Shown here one piece after another: positions 1-8,920 of a DNA stretch of 64,000 nucleotides; the first letter of the stretch is position 1, and each line of letters begins with the position of its first letter. The stretch covers positions 1 through 64,000 of the forward strand of contig NZ_VDFV01000005.1 of assembly GCF_006152145.1 (NCBI RefSeq), in the 5' to 3' direction. This DNA comes from Rubellimicrobium roseum. GTDB lineage: Bacteria > Pseudomonadota > Alphaproteobacteria > Rhodobacterales > Rhodobacteraceae. The notes below the pieces were generated by a model. It was given only the letters and a program-made list of their open reading frames with translations. It searched no databases and was not told where the DNA came from. The position numbers and the translations under genes are program-made.

Positions 1-1470
1 GACCAAGCTCGAAAAGCCCGGAAGCCTGCAGAGACCCCGGACCAAACTCGCGGTCAGGACCAACTCGCTTTGAGCCTTGTTACAGAGCAGACCACCTCAT
101 CGGGGCGGATCGTTCGGAACGAACGTGGTGCTGATCGGCGGAGTCTTCGCCATCCTTCTCGGCAAATGAGGCAGTCCCGCCACCTTGGCCGAGCTACTAC
201 TCTAGGACTGCGTCCTCGATGCGCTACTCCGCTTCATCGTCCCTCGGACGGCTGGGCGCAAAACAGCATCTACATGGCCAACCTGCGCCCCAAGACCCAG
301 CTCGCCAGCGCCATGCTCATGGTTCATCGGAGGCGCAGCGCTGGAACGGTGGGCGGCATCAAGGTCACCGCCTTCTCCATTCCAGGCTCCGTCGTCTGGG
401 CCGAGATCCCGGGGCCTTCGGATGTCAGGGTGATCAGTTGTCGCATCAGCCCTGGGACGCACCGCTAAGCCCTCGCGGTCGTCCTGCTCGCCGCAGACCT
501 CGTGAGGCGCTTGACGCTTGACCTGCTGTCACTCATATTTTGCTCCTTGGCCCGAGTCCTCTGCGGAGTGGTTGTGGCTTCGCCGCCGTGGACCTGTCGA
601 CCGGGGTTGCCCCGATCTCCTGCCCTTGGGACGGGTCAGGCTGATCGGGCTGATGCATGTAGGCCGAGTGGCCGCTATCACCACAGCCCCGGGACCCGCA
701 GGTCCGTCTATGCCGCGATCCGGAGGAGCGTAGGACTGCTGGGTAACTTTCTTGTCCCGATCATCGGCAACGTGATGTAATCGGTCTTGGCCATTCCGGT
801 GGCACGACAACCAAGTCGCCGGCCCAATCGGAACACGCTGTGCTCCGCATCGACGAGAATGCCACGCCAGTGCAGTCTTGGAACAACCCGCTCGCCCATG
901 TCGCCCAGGTGGACGATCCTCAATCAGCAATCCTGATAAAGTTGGGCGTGCACGAGTACCAGCAAGTGGTGGTCGGCATCGACCGCAAGCACAGCGTGCC
1001 TGACCTTTAGGCCAAGGCGATCATCCAAAATCACGGCCGGACCCCGGAACGGACGAACACAGATCAGGTCGTCTTCCCCGGCGCGACCATGGGGGAACGG
1101 GTCGCCCATCTCGTAGCAGACTGGATGATGGACTACGTGGGGTTCGAGACGGCTTCGCGATCGTCACGACGCGGGAAGCCGTCGGTCGCACGCTCGCCGA
1201 ATCCACTCTGCGAACACATTCTGGATCACCATCGTCGGCGTGAAGCGGCCCGGTATCGACTTCGCTTACCACCGTCCCTAGCGTTGATCCCAAAAGGCGT
1301 CCTACTCCAAATCTCAGGGGCAACCAAAGCCGTGGCGCAGTTCGCCGCTATAAGCGAGGCGAGCGGCCCTGCCTTCGCTGACGCCGACTGGCTGGCACAG
1401 GACGCGGCCCTGCCCTTCTACGGCATCGACCCTGTGCTCGGGACTCCATGCCTCGGCCGGAGGCGGTAGC
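1..1470. other. No intact gene; probably decayed coding DNA
   Basis: This 1.4-kb stretch contains only short overlapping open frames on both strands, and none reads like a complete protein of a family I recognise. Fragments with protein-like character appear in different frames. Examples are a short hydrophobic segment ending near base 168, a stretch around 270-440 that seems to change frame, and a short frame ending at the stop near 1008. The base composition is visibly less GC-rich than the neighbouring genes, and coding density elsewhere in the window is very high. This pattern fits old pseudogenes or a degraded mobile region. I could not assign a parent family, and I found no transposase motif, terminal inverted repeats or tRNA here. 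Confidence 0.5.
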
Positions 1471-1500
1471 GCCCCGGGGGAAAGCCGAAAGAAGGACGCC

Positions 1501-3237
1501 TCAGGCGGGCTGGAGATTGGCCAACGGCGCCTCGATGGTGCAGACGAGCCCGCCTGCGCGGAAGTCCAGCAGGACCGGCCCGCCCAGTTCGGCCGACAGA
1601 CCCCTCTGGATGAGCCGGGACCCGAATCCCGTCCGGGCGGGCGGCGCGACGGCCGTTCCTCCCCGCTCCTCCCAGGAGAGCCGGAACAGCGGCTCCGAGC
1701 CGGCCGAGACGGTCCAGCCCAGCGAGACCCGTCCCGCCGGGCTGGCGAGCGATCCATACTTGGTGGCGTTGGTGGCCAATTCGTGCAGCGCCAAGGTCAG
1801 GTTGACCGCTGCTTGCGGTCGCAGCCGCAGGTCCGGACCCGACAGATCGAAGCGCCCCAGGCGGTCGAAGGGGTCCAGCGCTGTTTCGACCAAGCTTTGC
1901 AGCCTAGCCGCTTCCCAGCTCTCGCGGGTGAGAAGGTCGTGGGCGCCGGCCAGCGCGAGGAGACGTCCCTCGAAGGCGGCCCGCGCGTTCGCCGGCACGT
2001 CGGGGCCGCGCAGGGATTGGCTCGCGATGGACTGGACCACGGCCAAGGTGTTCTTCACCCGGTGGTTCAGCTCGTGAATCAGGAGCTCACGCTGGCGCTC
2101 CTCGGCCTTGCGGCAGGTGATGTCGGAGAAGGCCACCGCAAGGCCGCTGCCCTCCTTGGGCGCGACCCTCATCTCGATGACCCGGTCCGGGAAGCTGACC
2201 GAGGGCGCCTCGAAGGTGACGGGCACGCCGGTGGCCATGACGCGCTGCTGGTTCTGGTCGAAGATCGAGCCCACATGGGCCGGGAAGGCCTCCCAGATCA
2301 CCAAGCCCAGCACCTCGTCGCGGCGACGACCGAAATAGCGCTCGGCCGCTCGGTTGAAGACGGTGATGCGCCAGTTCCTGTCGACCGCATAGAAGCAGTC
2401 CGACACGCTGTCGAGCACGGCGCGCAGATGACGCTCTCGCTGGACGAGGAGGTCGGCCTGGCGCCGGCTTTCGGTGATGTCCTGCACAAGGGCGAAGAAG
2501 CCCGCCACCTGCCCGTCCCGGTCCAGATGAGGCACATAGTGCGCGCGGAAATCGTGCAGCTCTCCGCCGGCATGCGGCACCTGGGACTCGTAGGAGGTGG
2601 ACCGGCCCGCAAGAACAGCCTCGATATGCGGCTGGGCGTCGGCGAAGGCTTCGGGACCGATGACCTCGGGGAGGAAGCGTCCCTTGATGTCGTCGCGCCG
2701 ACGTCCGAACGCCTCCTCGTAAGCCCGGTTCACGAAGCGGTAGCGCAGGTCGCGGCCCACTTCGGAGATGAAGACGGGCAGCGCGTCGGTGACGACCTCC
2801 AGCCGGCGATCCGCGGCGCCTCGGACCGTCGCAGCCTCCGCCTCGATGCGGGTCCGAAGCTCGGCCTCCTGCGCGGCCGCCCGGCCCGCATGGCGCGCAG
2901 CCAGCACCAGGACGGCGCACGCCGCCGCATGGACGGCGAGTCCCGTCCACAGCGGCCCGCTTCCCGGCCCGAACAGCGCGGGCGCCGGATGCCAGGCCAC
3001 GGCCAGCACGGCCGAGAGCGCCGCGCCGAGAAGGGCCGAGGTGGTGCCCACCAGAGCGGCCAGGACCGCAACGGCGGGCAGGAACGCCGCAAAGGCCGGA
3101 CCGGCCTCGGCCGCGAACGGGAGAAGAAGGGTCAGGACGGGTAGCACGACCGCGGCAGCGTAACCCAGGAGGGTCAAGCCCTGCGCCTGCGGAGGCCGGT
3201 CGGACGACGAGGCGAGGTCGCGGGTCAGGCTACGCAT
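1501..3237 (-). CDS. HWE/HisKA_2-type sensor histidine kinase with two PAS domains
   Basis: This 578-residue protein has hydrophobic, probably membrane-spanning segments within residues 20-110, then two PAS domains (about 140-250 and 265-375). The kinase core has the phosphoacceptor motif HELNHRVKNTLA at about residues 385-395 and an N-box-like HELATNATKYG near 485, which is typical of the HWE family. These kinases autophosphorylate on histidine and often serve light, redox or general stress signalling in alphaproteobacteria. I saw no cysteine-containing LOV signature (NCRFLQ), so light sensing is not supported. The start at the ATG ending at 3237 fits the hydrophobic N-terminus and has an AGGAGA upstream. 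A longer open frame to 3582 lacks homology-like sequence. No response regulator gene is adjacent, so the partner is unknown. Confidence 0.85.
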   Translation of the reverse strand: MRSLTRDLASSSDRPPQAQGLTLLGYAAAVVLPVLTLLLPFAAEAGPAFAAFLPAVAVLAALVGTTSALLGAALSAVLAVAWHPAPALFGPGSGPLWTGLAVHAAACAVLVLAARHAGRAAAQEAELRTRIEAEAATVRGAADRRLEVVTDALPVFISEVGRDLRYRFVNRAYEEAFGRRRDDIKGRFLPEVIGPEAFADAQPHIEAVLAGRSTSYESQVPHAGGELHDFRAHYVPHLDRDGQVAGFFALVQDITESRRQADLLVQRERHLRAVLDSVSDCFYAVDRNWRITVFNRAAERYFGRRRDEVLGLVIWEAFPAHVGSIFDQNQQRVMATGVPVTFEAPSVSFPDRVIEMRVAPKEGSGLAVAFSDITCRKAEERQRELLIHELNHRVKNTLAVVQSIASQSLRGPDVPANARAAFEGRLLALAGAHDLLTRESWEAARLQSLVETALDPFDRLGRFDLSGPDLRLRPQAAVNLTLALHELATNATKYGSLASPAGRVSLGWTVSAGSEPLFRLSWEERGGTAVAPPARTGFGSRLIQRGLSAELGGPVLLDFRAGGLVCTIEAPLANLQPA

Positions 3238-3493
3238 GACGTGGAGATGTCTCCTGGGACCGCGAAGGCATCGGGACGGCCCCCAGATTAATCTTGGCAG
3301 GTCCGGCAGCCGACTTCCAGCGTCCGACGAGGCCGCAGACGATCTGCCGTCGCATTCAGCCGCCGCGCGACGATTCTGCACAAGACATGAGGGCCCAGCG
3401 CCATGGGTCGGCGGACGGGTCCGGCCAGCGCAGCGGCCCTCTGGCAGCGCGCGGCATCGCAGCCTAGCTGAAGGTGTCCCGCAGGAGTCGCCC

Positions 3494-4666
3494 ATGACCG
3501 CTCCCCTCGTCATCTTCGGCCACCACGACACGGCCACCGTCGCGCAGATGGAGACCTGCCTTGCCACGGGGTCGGCCGCCACGGGGGTGCTCTGCGCCGA
3601 CGGGCACCTCGGCTACAACCATCCGATCGGCGGCGTGGTGGGCTACGAGGACCACGTCTCGATCAGCGGCGTGGGCTACGACATCGCCTGCGGCAACAAG
3701 GCCGTCCGCCTCGACATGCGCGCCAGCGAGATCGAGCCACGGGTCGACACGATCCTGCAGGACATCGCGCGCAATGTCAGCTTCGGCCTGGGTCGCGCGA
3801 ACGCGGCGCGCGTGGAGCACCCTCTGTTCGAGTCGGATCTATGGCAGGCAGCGGGCGTCGCGGACCTCAAGGGGATGGCACAGGGACAGCTGGGCACCGT
3901 GGGCGGCGGCAACCACTACGTGGACCTGTTCCGCGACGACGAGGGCTGGGTCTGGATCGGCGTGCATTTCGGGTCGCGCGGCCTGGGCCACAGGATCACG
4001 ACCAAGTACCTGCAGGCTGCCAGCGCCTCCGGAGACATGCTGGCCCCGCCCGCGCTTCTTTCCACGGACACGGCGGCGGGCCAAGGCTATCTTGCCGGAA
4101 TCGAACTGGGCGGCCTCTATGCCTATGCAGGTCGCGACTGGGTGACCGAGAGGGTGAGGCGCCTCATCGGAGGAACGGTCACCGACGAGGTCCACAACCA
4201 CCACAACTACGTCTGGAGAGAACGGCATGGCGACCGGGACCTCTGGGTCGTGCGCAAGGGCGCGACGCCGGCCTTCCCCGGCCAGCGCGGCTTCGTGGGC
4301 GGCAGCATGGGCGACGACGCCGTGATCCTGCGGGGCGTCGAGTCGCCCCGAAGCCGGACCGCTCTCTACTCCACTGTTCATGGCGCAGGACGCGTCATGT
4401 CGCGCAGCGAGGCCAAGGGCAAGCGGGACCGCAAGTCGGGCCGCGTGATCCGCCCGCCGGCCGTGGACGCGGACGAGATGCGCGCCTGGCTTTCGCGCAA
4501 GGGCGTGCGCGTCCTGGGCGGCGACCTCGACGAGGCTCCGCAGGCCTATCGCCGCCTTCCCGAGGTCCTGGCCGAGCACGCCGGCACGGTGGAGATCGAG
4601 CGCGTCCTTCACCCCATGGGGGTGGTGATGGCCGGTCCGGGCGACGTCGACCCCTACAAGGATTGA
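3494..4666 (+). CDS. RtcB family protein (RNA-splicing ligase type)
   Basis: This 390-residue protein carries the conserved blocks of the RtcB family: GVGYDIACG at about residues 58-66, GTVGGGNH near 135, HFGSRGLGH near 158, RKGATPAFPG near 255 and HGAGRVMSR near 296. The histidine of the last motif is the residue that accepts GMP in characterised RtcB ligases. RtcB joins 2',3'-cyclic phosphate or 3'-phosphate RNA ends to 5'-OH ends, using GTP and Mn(II). The cysteine of the first block and the histidines of the others are present, so the active site looks intact. AGGAG lies 7 bases before the chosen ATG. No archease or rtcA/rtcR genes are nearby. The 3' end overlaps the convergent next gene by 13 bases. 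Confidence 0.88.
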   Translation: MTAPLVIFGHHDTATVAQMETCLATGSAATGVLCADGHLGYNHPIGGVVGYEDHVSISGVGYDIACGNKAVRLDMRASEIEPRVDTILQDIARNVSFGLGRANAARVEHPLFESDLWQAAGVADLKGMAQGQLGTVGGGNHYVDLFRDDEGWVWIGVHFGSRGLGHRITTKYLQAASASGDMLAPPALLSTDTAAGQGYLAGIELGGLYAYAGRDWVTERVRRLIGGTVTDEVHNHHNYVWRERHGDRDLWVVRKGATPAFPGQRGFVGGSMGDDAVILRGVESPRSRTALYSTVHGAGRVMSRSEAKGKRDRKSGRVIRPPAVDADEMRAWLSRKGVRVLGGDLDEAPQAYRRLPEVLAEHAGTVEIERVLHPMGVVMAGPGDVDPYKD

Positions 4667-5760
4667 GGCGGCGCCCCGGCCAGGAGCACCTCGCAAGAGC
4701 CGAGCACCACCTCCTCGGGCAGCGGCTTGGTGGCCCGCGCGGCCCAGAGCGGATCGCGCGCGGCTTCCATCTCGGCGACGCCCAGGATCGCCCCGATGGC
4801 GAAGGGCGGCACCAGCGCGACCGGCGCCAGGGTCGCGTTGGCGAGGACCGCCCCCTCGTCCCAGGCCAGCCCGCGCAGCCCCGGCACGGGATCGACCTCC
4901 ACGACACGGTCGAGAGCCGCATGGAGGCTCGCCAGGGCATGGAACAGCGGCCGCGCCTCGCCATCCGATCCGACGAGCCCGAACGGCCCGGCCGGCGCCG
5001 CGAGTGCGACGGCCTCGGCGCCCGCTCCCGCCGCGGCGGCGCAGGCAGCCACGGCATAAGCCGCAGCGATCAGGCCCTTCTGACGGGGGTCGATGCCATT
5101 CGCACGGTCGCCGGGCGGGGGTCGGAGCCCGATCGAGACCAGCCCCAGCCGCAGCGCCCGCGCGCCTGCGGCCGAGCGCGCGTCGGCAAAGACCTGCGGC
5201 AGGACCTCCAAGGCTTCCAGCACCGCTGCCTCGCCCGCCCCCGGCCCTACCGCCGAGGCCCCCAGCGTCACGTAATGCCCCGGCGCCTCCGCCGACGGAA
5301 CCCGGTCTCCCGCGAAGTTCGTCAGGGCGCCGATCCCCACCCGCGCCTCGGGAAAGGCGGCCGCCACCGCTTCGGCGCAGGCCTGGAGTGAAGGTCCGCC
5401 CCCCGGCCGGCCATGGAGCTGCGCCTCGGGCAAGGCCGCGACGTGCCGTGGGAACAGCCCCATCCGCGCGAGCCGCAAGGCAAGGGCGTCGAGCGTGGAC
5501 CCGCAGTCCGTACCCTCGGGCAGGACCACCTCAAGGTCGAGCAGCCCCCCTTCGGCCAGCGTTCGGCAGGCGTCCTCCAGCGTGGCCTCGTCCTCGTCCG
5601 TGGCGCGCAGCCGCAGCAGCAGGCCCCGCGCCGGAAAGGGCCCGCCGGGGCGCAGCCAGCCCGGCTCGGCCGCGAGCAGCAGGTCGGGCATCCGCGTGGC
5701 CTGCGGCGTCTCGGGCGCGGTGGCTGCCTCGCCCAGACGCAGGATGGGGGTCCCGGTCAT
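4654..5760 (-). CDS. D-apionate lactonase (ApnL)-like TIM-barrel protein
   Basis: The 368-residue product resembles the TIM-barrel part of D-apionate lactonases. It has a segment with TNFAGDR near residue 175, a stretch resembling VLEALEVLPQVFADARS, then a motif of the form IDPRQKGLIAAAYAV and the APAGPFGLV strand. ApnL opens the lactone of oxidised apiose in branched-sugar catabolism. Characterised ApnL proteins are, as I recall, longer, with an additional N-terminal domain that seems missing here, and no other apiose genes are nearby. The exact substrate is therefore uncertain. An in-frame ATG exists at 5820, but similarity begins only after the 5760 ATG. The stop codon lies inside the 3' end of the convergent RtcB-family gene. 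The assignment rests on remembered family sequence, not on an alignment. Confidence 0.5.
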   Translation of the reverse strand: MTGTPILRLGEAATAPETPQATRMPDLLLAAEPGWLRPGGPFPARGLLLRLRATDEDEATLEDACRTLAEGGLLDLEVVLPEGTDCGSTLDALALRLARMGLFPRHVAALPEAQLHGRPGGGPSLQACAEAVAAAFPEARVGIGALTNFAGDRVPSAEAPGHYVTLGASAVGPGAGEAAVLEALEVLPQVFADARSAAGARALRLGLVSIGLRPPPGDRANGIDPRQKGLIAAAYAVAACAAAAGAGAEAVALAAPAGPFGLVGSDGEARPLFHALASLHAALDRVVEVDPVPGLRGLAWDEGAVLANATLAPVALVPPFAIGAILGVAEMEAARDPLWAARATKPLPEEVVLGSCEVLLAGAPPQSL

Positions 5761-5795
5761 GTGGGCCGCTCGAGGATAAGGGTGGGGATGCTCAC
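5757..5795 (-). other. Possible 12-codon leader ORF overlapping the next start
   Basis: A GTG codon preceded by a strong AAGGAGAAG ribosome-binding sequence opens a frame of 12 codons. Its TGA overlaps the ATG of the ApnL-like gene in an ATGA arrangement. The larger gene has no good ribosome-binding site of its own, so the short frame could couple translation. Alternatively it marks the true N-terminus, separated from the rest by a one-base frameshift. Confidence 0.2.
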
Positions 5796-5851
5796 GCCGC
5801 TTCTCCTTCGCCGCCAGCATAGGGCCCGCTGCCGCGGCGCGGCAAGCCGGC

Positions 5852-6814
5852 TCAGAGCCAGCCGCGCCACTTGAAGTAGGCCCAGCTCAGGACGCCCGAC
5901 AGGACCATCAGGACCAAGGCCAGAGGATATCCGTAGCGCCAGTCGAGCTCGGGCATGTTGTGGAAGTTCATGCCGTAGACCGTGCCGATCAGAGTGGGCG
6001 GCAGGAACAGCGTCGCCACGACCGACACGATTCGCACCGTCTGGTTCTGGCTCAGGTTCACCATCCCGAGCGTGGTGTCGGTCGCGAGCCCCACCCGCCC
6101 CGACAGGAAGTCCACGTGGACCTCCAGCGCCTGCATGTCGCGCATCAGCGTCTTCACGAAGGTCTTGAGCCCGTGCTCGTTCTGCTCGGCCCGCCAGAGC
6201 CCGAAGACGGACAACATCCGCTCCATGGTCAGGAGTCCCAGCCGCACGCGCGCGAGCACCTCGCCCTCGCGGCCCACGGCCCGCAGGGCCTCCTCCAGCT
6301 CGGCCGAGGTCAGCGGCTCGCTCGACCCCGCGTAGACGCGCGCGGCGATGGCGTCGAGCGACCGGCCCGCCGCCTCCAGAAGGTCGGCGAAGCGCGACAC
6401 GATCTCCTCCACTAGTCCCAGGAACAGCCGCAGATGCGTCCCGCAGCCGGTCGAGGAACGGTCGGCGCGGGCGGGGAAGGTGTCGAAGGGCCTCGGGGCG
6501 TGGTGGCGCACCGTCACGAGGCGGTCGGGCGTCAGGATGAAGGTGACGGGACCCGAGAGCTGCTTGCCGTCGGGGCTGTGGCCCGGAAGGATCACCGTCA
6601 TGAAGTCGGCCCCGTCCTCGCGGTAGAGGCGATTCGAAATCTCGATCTCCTCCATGTCCGCGAGCGTGGGGATCTCGATTCCGAGCTCGGCCCGGATGCG
6701 ACTCGCCTGCTCGGGCTGGGGGCGGTAGAGGTCGATCCAGATGGCCTCCTGCAGGTCGGCCGACGGCAGCATCCGTTCAAGGCGACGATCCGCGAGGCGG
6801 TAAGGGATGAGCAT
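5852..6814 (-). CDS. corA: CorA-like Mg2+/divalent cation transporter
   Basis: This 320-residue protein has the CorA architecture. A long soluble, helical N-terminal domain is followed by two membrane segments at the extreme C-terminus, with the signature YGMNF at the end of the first one, followed by NMPE. CorA forms pentamers in the inner membrane that carry Mg2+ (also Co2+ or Ni2+) inward. The start at the ATG ending at 6814 begins MLIPYRLADRR, as in relatives. The open frame extends a further 22 codons upstream with proline/arginine-rich sequence that looks non-coding. It lies between two genes of the same strand with no clear operon link. Confidence 0.92.
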   Translation of the reverse strand: MLIPYRLADRRLERMLPSADLQEAIWIDLYRPQPEQASRIRAELGIEIPTLADMEEIEISNRLYREDGADFMTVILPGHSPDGKQLSGPVTFILTPDRLVTVRHHAPRPFDTFPARADRSSTGCGTHLRLFLGLVEEIVSRFADLLEAAGRSLDAIAARVYAGSSEPLTSAELEEALRAVGREGEVLARVRLGLLTMERMLSVFGLWRAEQNEHGLKTFVKTLMRDMQALEVHVDFLSGRVGLATDTTLGMVNLSQNQTVRIVSVVATLFLPPTLIGTVYGMNFHNMPELDWRYGYPLALVLMVLSGVLSWAYFKWRGWL

Positions 6815-6903
6815 GGGCGCGGGCTCCGGGCGCGGGGGCCGGACCTCCATAGCGGGCGGCGGGGAGCGGTTCCACCCCACGGCGGAAACGGCGGGGCGCG
6901 CGC

Positions 6904-8817
6904 CTACTCGGCTGCGGCCCGGCGCTCCTCGGCCCAGGCCCAGGGACGGGTGTAGGCGCCCAGAGCGCGCACGACCTCCTCGTCGGCCACCGTCCCGGTT
7001 CGGCGGACCTGCGCCACGAGACCCAGGCGGCGGTCCTCGACCACCTCGGCCACCTCGGCCGCCACGTCGGCCCCGGCCAGGGCCTCGTTGTAGACGCGCT
7101 GGATGGCGCGCTTGCGCAGGTCGGGCTTGAAGATCTTGCCCACGGCGGTCTTGGGCAACTCGGGCAGGATCTCCACGTGCTTGGGGATGGCGGCGCGCTC
7201 GCGCACGTGGGCGCGGGCGTGCTCCAGAAGTTCCGCCTCGGTGACGGCGGCGCCCTGGATCAGCTCGACATAGGCGCAGGGCACCTCGCCCGCATGGGCG
7301 TCGGGCTGACCGATGGCGCCGGCGATGGCCACGGCCGGATGGCCGCAGAGCGCCTCCTCGATCTCGGCGGGGTCAATATTGTGGCCACCGCGGATGATGA
7401 TGTCCTTGGCGCGTCCCGTGATCCAGACATAGCCGTCCGGGTCCCGTCGCCCGAGGTCGCCCGTTCGCAGCCAGGTGGGCGTGCCTTCCTCGTCGGGGTA
7501 GAAGAGCGCGCCGTTCTTGTCGGTTTCGGTATAGGTGTGCCCGCCCCAGACGCCGGGACTGGCCACGCAGATCTCGCCCACCACGTCGGTCTCGCAGTCC
7601 ATCTGAGTATGCGGGTCGATGATGCGGACCCGCGTATAGGGGAAGGGCACGCCGATGGAGCCGATCTTCTTCTCGCCCTGCGGCGGGTTGATCGACACGA
7701 GGCAGGTGGCCTCGGTCAGCCCATAGCCTTCGCAGATCGTGACGCCGGCTGCCGCCTCGAAGCGGCGATAGAGTTCGACCGGCAGGGGCGCCGAGCCGCA
7801 GAAGGCGAGTTGCAGCGAGGAGATGTCGGCGTTCACCGGGCGCTGCATCAGCGCCGAGATGGCCGTGGGGACGGTGATGAGGAAGGTGACACGATAGCGC
7901 TCGATCAGCTTCCAGAAGTTGTCGAAGACTCCTTCGCCGCGGTAGCCCTGAGGAGTGGGCAGGACGATGTGCGCACCCGAGGCGATGGAGGCCCCCATGC
8001 AGACCACCGCCGCGAAGACGTGGAACATCGGCAGCGGGCAGATCATGGTGTCGTTCTCGGTGAACAGGAGCTTGTTCGCCACCCAGCCGTTGTAGATGAG
8101 CCCCCGGTAGCGGTGCTGCGCGAGCTTGGGGAGGCCCGTGGTCCCCCCGGTGTGGAAATAGGCTGCCACCCGGTCGCGCCCGCCGTCCTGGAACTGCAGC
8201 GCCTTGGGCTGGCGCGACATCTCCTTGTGGAAGTCGAGCACCTGCGCCTGATGGCGCACCGGGTTCTTCGGCCGGATCAGCGGCACGATCAGCCGCTTGA
8301 CTCCGGTGAGATAGCGCAGGAGGTCCACCTCCAGCACGGTCTGGATGTTGGGCGCGAGCGCCACGGCGGCGGCGGCCTTCTGCGCCACCTCGGATTTCGG
8401 GAAGGCGCGCAGCGTCACCAGCACCTTGGCGTTGGTCTCGCGCAGGATGCCGGCGATCTGTTCGGCGTCGAGGAGCGGGTTGATCGGGTTCACGATTCCC
8501 GCCACCTGCCCGCCCAGATAGGTCGTGACCACCTCGGTGCAGTTGGGCAGAAGATAGGCCACCACGTCCCCCTCGCCCACGCCGAGGCTGCGGAAGAGGT
8601 TCGCCGCCTGCGCCACGCGGTCCTGAAGCTGCGCCCAGGTCAGCGTTTCGGCCGACGCCTTGGGGTCGGACAGGAGCTGGAAGCTTACGGCCGGGCGGTT
8701 CGGCACGCGCGCCGCGGTGCGGCCCAGGATGCCCCAGGTGGTGCGGGGCAGGTCGCGGTCGTCCCAGGGCCCCTCGGCCTCGATGGCGGCGCTGTCGGCG
8801 GGACCGGCGAAGCCCAT
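6904..8817 (-). CDS. Acyl-CoA synthetase (AMP-forming, FadD-like)
   Basis: The 637-residue protein belongs to the ANL superfamily of adenylating enzymes. It shows the phosphate-binding loop HTGGTTGLPK, the core motif GYGLTEATC, the hinge region GDLGRRDPDGY...TGRAKDIIIRGG, and the C-terminal catalytic lysine context PKTAVGKIFKP. The reaction activates a carboxylic acid with ATP and CoA to form an acyl-CoA. Chain-length preference cannot be read from the sequence, and the length fits medium- or long-chain synthetases. The chosen ATG follows a good GGGGAGGAA site. Neighbouring genes (CorA-like, ABC exporter) suggest no common pathway. Confidence 0.88.
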   Translation of the reverse strand: MGFAGPADSAAIEAEGPWDDRDLPRTTWGILGRTAARVPNRPAVSFQLLSDPKASAETLTWAQLQDRVAQAANLFRSLGVGEGDVVAYLLPNCTEVVTTYLGGQVAGIVNPINPLLDAEQIAGILRETNAKVLVTLRAFPKSEVAQKAAAAVALAPNIQTVLEVDLLRYLTGVKRLIVPLIRPKNPVRHQAQVLDFHKEMSRQPKALQFQDGGRDRVAAYFHTGGTTGLPKLAQHRYRGLIYNGWVANKLLFTENDTMICPLPMFHVFAAVVCMGASIASGAHIVLPTPQGYRGEGVFDNFWKLIERYRVTFLITVPTAISALMQRPVNADISSLQLAFCGSAPLPVELYRRFEAAAGVTICEGYGLTEATCLVSINPPQGEKKIGSIGVPFPYTRVRIIDPHTQMDCETDVVGEICVASPGVWGGHTYTETDKNGALFYPDEEGTPTWLRTGDLGRRDPDGYVWITGRAKDIIIRGGHNIDPAEIEEALCGHPAVAIAGAIGQPDAHAGEVPCAYVELIQGAAVTEAELLEHARAHVRERAAIPKHVEILPELPKTAVGKIFKPDLRKRAIQRVYNEALAGADVAAEVAEVVEDRRLGLVAQVRRTGTVADEEVVRALGAYTRPWAWAEERRAAAE

Positions 8818-8920
8818 GCGCGTTTCCTCCCCAGGATGGCGGGCCGCCGTGGGCCGGCGATCCCTTGACCTTAGCACTAGAATGGAAACGGGAGGTTAAC
8901 CACGCAACCCCGACGCGGGG

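Noticed and set aside
1089-1469. 126-codon frame at the end of the left-edge region as a real gene
   Set aside because: No family features, no clear ribosome-binding site, and it lies in a region where frames keep changing; treated as part of the decayed stretch.
3238-3582. 345-base upstream extension of the histidine kinase frame
   Set aside because: The extension overlaps the 5' region of the divergent RtcB-type gene, is Arg/Pro-rich and lacks family-like sequence; the shorter start has a ribosome-binding site.
7177-8868. 563-codon open frame on the + strand, antisense to the acyl-CoA synthetase
   Set aside because: It is a shadow caused by high GC at third positions; its translation is His/Arg/Gly-rich and has no domain.
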